From Euborellia annulipes (Eukaryota > Arthropoda > Insecta > Dermaptera > Anisolabididae), in the NCBI GenBank assembly GCA_023213315.1, contig JAKCPI010027614.1:1-64000 (forward strand): a stretch of 64,000 nt of DNA. The letters are read 5' to 3'. Below, piece after piece: positions 59,526-64,000 of this stretch. Numbering within the stretch: the stretch's first letter is position 1; every line of letters starts with the position of its first letter. A model generated the notes under the pieces. That model saw nothing but the letters and a program-made list of their open reading frames with translations. It had not been told where the DNA came from and did not search any database. The position numbers and the translations under genes are program-made.

Positions 59526-59740
59526 CATCGGGCTTGGTGTAGTTGGTAGCGTGCCTATCTTCTATAACGAACGTCGAGGGTTTGGACCCCGTCCGAAATG
59601 GATACCAAATGGCTTAAATTGAAATGCCTGGACCCCAATATATATATATTATTAATTAATAACGGGTATCGTATAAAGCCTGAGTTGCCGAAAAGACTGT
59701 CTGTATTGTGTGTGTGTGTGTGTGTGTGTGAATAAGAAAG
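59526..59740 (+). mobile_element. tRNA-derived SINE, family B
   Basis: Head GGGCTTGGTGTAGTTGGTAG, B box GAGGGTTTGGACCCC, body GGATACCAAATGGCTTAAAT and TGCCTGGACCCCAATATA, end GCCTGAGTTGCCGAAAAGAC, then a (TG)n microsatellite tail. Confidence 0.85.
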
Positions 59741-60882
59741 TGTTTAAAAAAAAAGATAAAAAATAAAAAACAAATTTTTTTCAATGACACCTACACTTCC
59801 CCTCCCCCTTTCAACAGCTTATTTTCACCCTCTACCCTTAGTGAAATGCAAAATATTTAATTTCATATTCAAAAGAATCGTTTATCGCAGTCAAATTATT
59901 TGTTTCTATCATTTTTTTTTTTCAACGAAAAAATGCATAATAATTACCTTTAATAAGAAACTCAAGAGGGTGTGCTGGTTGACGGTGAGGTCAGGGTGGG
60001 TTACACTATATTAATTATTCACTTTGATTCACTTTAAACACAAAAAAGAAGGCAGCGCCTGCAACTCGGCCACGCACTCGACTGAACGAGAGATAGACTT
60101 GTCTCTCTCTGTTTGTATAGGAATAAATAGATGGACATAGCAATTCCCTTTTTATTAAAAGTAAAAAAATACCTTTTACTCTTATCTGACTATATTTAGA
60201 GATGGAAAAAAATGTCAACAAGTGATTTGGAATATTCCAAGGCCTTTCTTAAATAATCAACTCTTCATCGCCCCCAATCAACCCTTAATATTATAAAATA
60301 TTAATCAACGCTATTTTTTAAATGTTTTCTATTTATTTGCCTTCGATTTAGCTAAAATAAATTTAAAAAACATTCTTTTTCAATTTTTCAACCCCTTATC
60401 CAATCCTAATAAATAAAATAATTAACAATGCTATCGCCTTCAGGGAGCTTTGAGTCTGGTCAGAAAAAAATTAAAACCCTGAAAAACTTCCCTGGATCCG
60501 CCTTTGGCTTTTAAACATAGTATAATTTTCTAGAATGAGTCTTACTTTAAATCACTGGTTTCCAAACTTTATGTTACAACGCCTCCCTTAAAAATATTTA
60601 ATCGTATGACGCCCCCTCCCCTACACATTTAATAAAATAATACAAAAACAAAAATTTTTAATACTAAAAAATTTAAATTTATATAAAAATATTTTTTTAT
60701 TTATTCATATTTATTATTTTAATTAAAAACTCCGTCCCAGAATTAATAAAATTATTTTATTTATAAAACTAGCAATCATTTGGAAAATTGATCTTGGTGG
60801 CCAATATTCGCGCCTCCCCTTAGACTAGTCCGCGCCTCCCTAGGGAGGCGCGCCTCACAATTTGGAAAACGCTGGCCTAAGG

Positions 60883-61408
60883 GATGTTTCTTATAGAAAA
60901 TAAGAAAATAATCTTGATTTCCTCTTAAATTCTCAATAAGCTTATAATTAAATTAAAATTTATTCTTTAATAAAATTGATGGAAGAAAGAAAAGACTTCA
61001 TTTGAATTAATTAATTAATTAATAATCAGGACGAACGAATAGGATTACTTTTAACCAATTATTAAATTAAAATTTTAGAATTTCAAATTATATACTTTGC
61101 TATATATATATAAAATCTTTCTTTTTTTTTATGGAAAAAATTGAGAGAAGGAAAAAATATCTAAAAAATCAATACATAAATTAATGAGGCGCGAGATCAT
61201 TAATAATAAAAAAAAAAAAAAAAAAATAGACAAGCCTTTAATTAATCATCAAATATTATTTATAAATTAAGCGGAACAATAAAATGGATTAACATTACAA
61301 AGATATTAATCAGGGGATGATTAGCACAGATTAAACGAATCAATCTTAAAAGATGTTTCTTTTTCTTTAAGAGCATATATAAATATATATATTTATTTTT
61401 TTTAATTG
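60883..61408. other. AT-rich DNA, nothing recognised
   Basis: Homopolymers and TATA repeats only. Confidence 0.45.
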
Positions 61409-61411
61409 TTA

Positions 61412-61850
61412 AGGCTTCTGACTACATACGTAACTGCAAACTTGACAAGCATGCACGTTCAATCTTTTTGTACAAGCAAACTGTAGCGTCTATAGGAGAA
61501 TTTTGAGCAAGCATTTGTCCAAGCCGCTTGATGCTCGATTGAATTTTAATCATGCAAAAGCATATTTGCGCAAGCAAAACTCGCCGTCATTTTAAAGACG
61601 TCTGGGCATTTGATATTTATTTAATATAAATTCAATTTCAATATTAAATATTAATATTTATTGTGTCTGTTTGAAGCAAGTGATTATTTCTTATCTTCGA
61701 ATAAATAACCTTCAGAGTTTGACATTTTTAGGTTAATTTTCGGCATAAGCTGTTGCTTGCACAAGCATTCTTGTGCCGTGTGGTGCATGCTGGTATAAAA
61801 AGATTGTACATGCATGCTTGTCAAGTTTGCAGTTACGTGTGTAGCCGCCT
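61412..61850. mobile_element. PIF/Harbinger-like MITE flanked by TTA
   Basis: Inverted ends with AGGC...ACGTAACTGCAAACTTGAC and its complement over about 45 bases, flanked by TTA at 61409-61411 and 61851-61853. A 3-bp TTA/TAA duplication is typical of PIF/Harbinger. AAGCATGC and CAAGCA motifs repeat inside. 439 bp; a 93-residue minus-strand frame running out of its right end is not credible as a gene. Confidence 0.68.
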
Positions 61851-61853
61851 TTA

Positions 61854-63179
61854 GGTGTAATAATTTGGGCGAACGTATAACAGAGAGAAAGAATAAGGTT
61901 GAAGGGAGGCTTTTACCCCATTCACCATTAGTTATCATTTGTCCGTGCACACCATACTCTTGCACATATCGCCGTTAAACTAATTTGTTTTAATTTTGGG
62001 TTGAATGACTTATCCCGAAACCATATAATTTTTCTCCATATAGAATTTCATCCCCTTTAAATCACGGAGTGATACATTTCTAAATTATCAACTTAATAAA
62101 TGAGAGAAACGATATATAATAAAGCTAAAGGACAAAACCCGAATTTAAATTTATGTTACCTATCATATAATTGAGATTATTTTAATAGCAAATGAAAATT
62201 CACCCCTTGCAAATATTATTACATCTAGCGTTACCTTTTTACGCTCTCTCTTACTACCAAGACAACTCGTAAATCGCGTTATCCATTAATTTCAATGTTT
62301 TAAAGCCTCATCACGAGCTGGCCATAATTTTGTAAAACCATCTCTTTCTCTCTCTCTTGTCTTCTGTTTTTTTTTTCTTTGGATGTTTTTAATTAACGAG
62401 ATTGGTCCTCATTAAGTAATTAGTTTGAAGCTCGTTTGTTAGTCATCTATCAATTCTTTCGTAACTGATAAGGGGGAGTTTTTTTTTTATTCTATTAAAT
62501 TACTCATTTTATTACTTTTTTTATCTATATTTATTATACAATATTCACATCTTGGTTTTAGATTCTAAGTCAAAATCTATTTAATAATAAATAAATATAT
62601 TCAAAAAGAGTGAAAGCAAAAGATGATTACTAGACGGTGACGAAATCTACTTAAAGCAAGCAAATAAGTAAGCACATGCCTTTAAATTCATTTAAATCTT
62701 TTAAGATTTGTGTAATAAAAAGGTGGTTTTTAAAGTGAAATTTATTTTTTGATGATACTTTTATAGCGGTGGTAAGGGGGGCTGGAAGGAGAGAAGGCGA
62801 GGAGAGAGGGGGTCGAATTTTATCAATTTTTTGAAAGAAAAATAGATAGGCCTATAAATTTAACAGCAGGTTCCTCCATCCATGGTCAAGGAGTAGGCCA
62901 TTGGTGGAAAACGTGCTCAAACTGCCCAGAACAAAAAGTGCAACTTTTGCTTTCTGTTCTATTGACGTAATCAACTTGTAAAATGAGTTCTTAATAATCT
63001 AACCTAACCTTCAGTTGTTATTTTTTTATATCGTTGATCCTTATATTAATGAAAAAAATGAAAATAATACTTAAAACTTTCTTATCTTATTTTCGATATT
63101 AAATAGCTCTGTTATTTCAATCGAGGTGGAATGAAAGAAAATGGCGACAGAGTGAAAGGTGGTCATTTACTAAAGCTTT
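61854..63179. other. AT-rich DNA, no gene seen
   Basis: Contains a purine-rich strip at 62770-62815. No repeat ends or coding signal recognised. Confidence 0.4.
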
Positions 63180-63374
63180 GGCGCTGAGATCGCTCTGCAC
63201 AACTCACACCAGCTATTCGGTTGGGTCAAATTATGCAGCAAAATCTACATTTTCTGCCCCAGCCCAAGTTTCAAACGATCAGTAGGCAAGTTATGATAAC
63301 GAGCGTGCAAAAAATGAAACGTACAGAATGCAGGACAAAATGTGTAAATTGTACTACAATGGCAAGCGAAACGA
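63180..63374 (+). repeat. Dispersed repeat, copy 2
   Basis: Collinear with 48178-48343; slightly longer, with an extra ATTATGCAGCAAAA block. It ends near GGCAAGCGAAACGAAC, whose complement (GTTCGTTTCACTTGCC) lies just upstream of copy 1 at about 48128. Confidence 0.75.
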
Positions 63375-63779
63375 ACAAACCTATAATTTTATTATGAAAA
63401 AAAGTAAATTTAATAGGATAATGAAAATTTCTAGTTCTTTCAATAATAAAATTATGAAATGTGGTTTAAGTTTTAGTACTGGAAAGCTTTTCTTCGTTAC
63501 AAGCCCAAGTCACTTGATGAAGAAAGAGGCACTAAGAAGGGTATACTGTATGCTCTTTTTTTTTAAATAATATCTATAAATCCCTTCTACAAATAATTTT
63601 TTTAATATTCCTTTCAAATGTTAAAAATGTATATTTTGTATTCTTGAAGGAAATTTTGCATGAGGATCTTGAGTTTGTATTTTTATTCATTTCTTCAAAT
63701 TATTTTAAACTTTTATTTATTTATTCGTTTTTGTTTAGATATAATATCATTCTAATATCCCTTTAATTCCATTTCCAGC

Positions 63780-63967
63780 TTGTGCTGGTGTCTGTCTCTC
63801 GCTCGCTCGCCGGAAACTCTCCGGTCTTCACGTCCAGAGTTTTCCGGATGTTCAAAGCCTCGAGTTGCTTTTGCTTGTCTCTTTCTTATCAAAAAGGGGT
63901 TTGGGATCGAGAAGCTCATTTGCCCGGAGGCTGTTGCTTATCTACCCCCACACCTACTTTTCTTTAG
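63780..63967 (+). other. Unassigned GC-richer open stretch behind a splice-acceptor-like site
   Basis: A long pyrimidine-rich AT tract ends in TTCCAG at 63774-63779, followed by about 62 open codons in one plus-strand frame with serine/cysteine-rich content. No donor is obvious and no family is recognised. It could be an exon of another gene, an untranslated exon, or chance. Confidence 0.2.
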
Positions 63968-64000
63968 CCTAACAAACACTTGGAAAACGATTTCGTTATC

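Larger units (their letters stand above)
58979..60874. mobile_element. Composite hAT-type element (1.9 kb) with duplication GCCTAAGG
   Basis: The outer ends CAGTGATTTCCAAAC and TTTGGAAAACGCTG are inverted, and the 8-bp flank GCCTAAGG is perfect at 58971-58978 and 60875-60882. A second left end (CACTGGTTTCCAAACTTTATG) begins near 60554, and TTGGTGGCCAATATTCGC occurs near both right ends, so two related copies are joined. Between them lie a fold-back piece (59102-59278), a SINE B and non-coding DNA. No transposase frame. Confidence 0.8.

Noticed and set aside
61684..61965. 93-codon minus-strand frame
   Set aside because: It crosses the right end of the TTA-flanked MITE, so it is not a single biological unit.
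1..64000. Virus-derived or CRISPR sequences
   Set aside because: No capsid, integrase, envelope or spaced direct-repeat array was seen; the only reverse transcriptase is the non-LTR element.

Overview
The window looks like a TE-dense, AT-rich animal (probably arthropod) nuclear genome. By eye it is roughly three-quarters A+T, intron-rich and full of homopolymer runs. No bacterial, phage, plasmid or CRISPR features are visible. I cannot name the species from sequence alone; a TE-rich arthropod such as a hemipteran, copepod or chelicerate would fit.

The only host gene I can support is pumilio (pum) on the minus strand. Three of its exons lie far apart, at 51717-51606, 37049-36772 and 12725-12401. 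Each has consensus splice sites, and the phases chain perfectly (0 to 1, 1 to 0, 0 to 1). They encode the glutamine/alanine-rich middle part of Pumilio. The RNA-binding PUM-HD and the N-terminus are not seen, so the gene very likely runs off both ends and almost the whole window is pum intron (14.6 kb and 24.0 kb introns inside it).

Region by region. 1-5575: a nearly full-length non-LTR retrotransposon (I-like: gag with three zinc knuckles, AP endonuclease, RT, RNase H, C-terminal zinc motif) on the same strand as pum, with one frameshift in each ORF. 5.6-12.3 kb: hAT-type MITEs with 8-bp target duplications, the first copy of a hairpin-ended repeat, and a fold-back element with Penelope-like termini. 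12.4-12.7 kb: pum exon. 14.4-15.0 kb: nested tRNA-derived SINEs. 17-36 kb: intron with many copies of the hairpin-ended repeat, SINEs, Tc1/mariner-like and other MITEs. 36.8-37.0 kb: pum exon. 41-46 kb: a hAT MITE, a 1.7-kb element with 300-bp inverted arms, and a mariner-like fold-back element inserted inside a hairpin-ended repeat. 50-57 kb: a GC-rich inverted repeat, the polyQ pum exon, a full SINE, two fold-back elements with hammerhead-like motifs, and two MITEs. 59-64 kb: a composite hAT element containing a SINE, a TTA-flanked MITE and a dispersed repeat.

The most unusual material is (i) a repeat family of at least ten copies with a self-complementary terminal hairpin and a second small palindrome at its other end, and (ii) motifs matching the hammerhead ribozyme layout (CTGANGA, stem II, GAAA, with stem I paired in the correct register) in fold-back sequences resembling Penelope-like retroelement termini. 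All repeat calls come from manual reading, so small repeats will have been missed.
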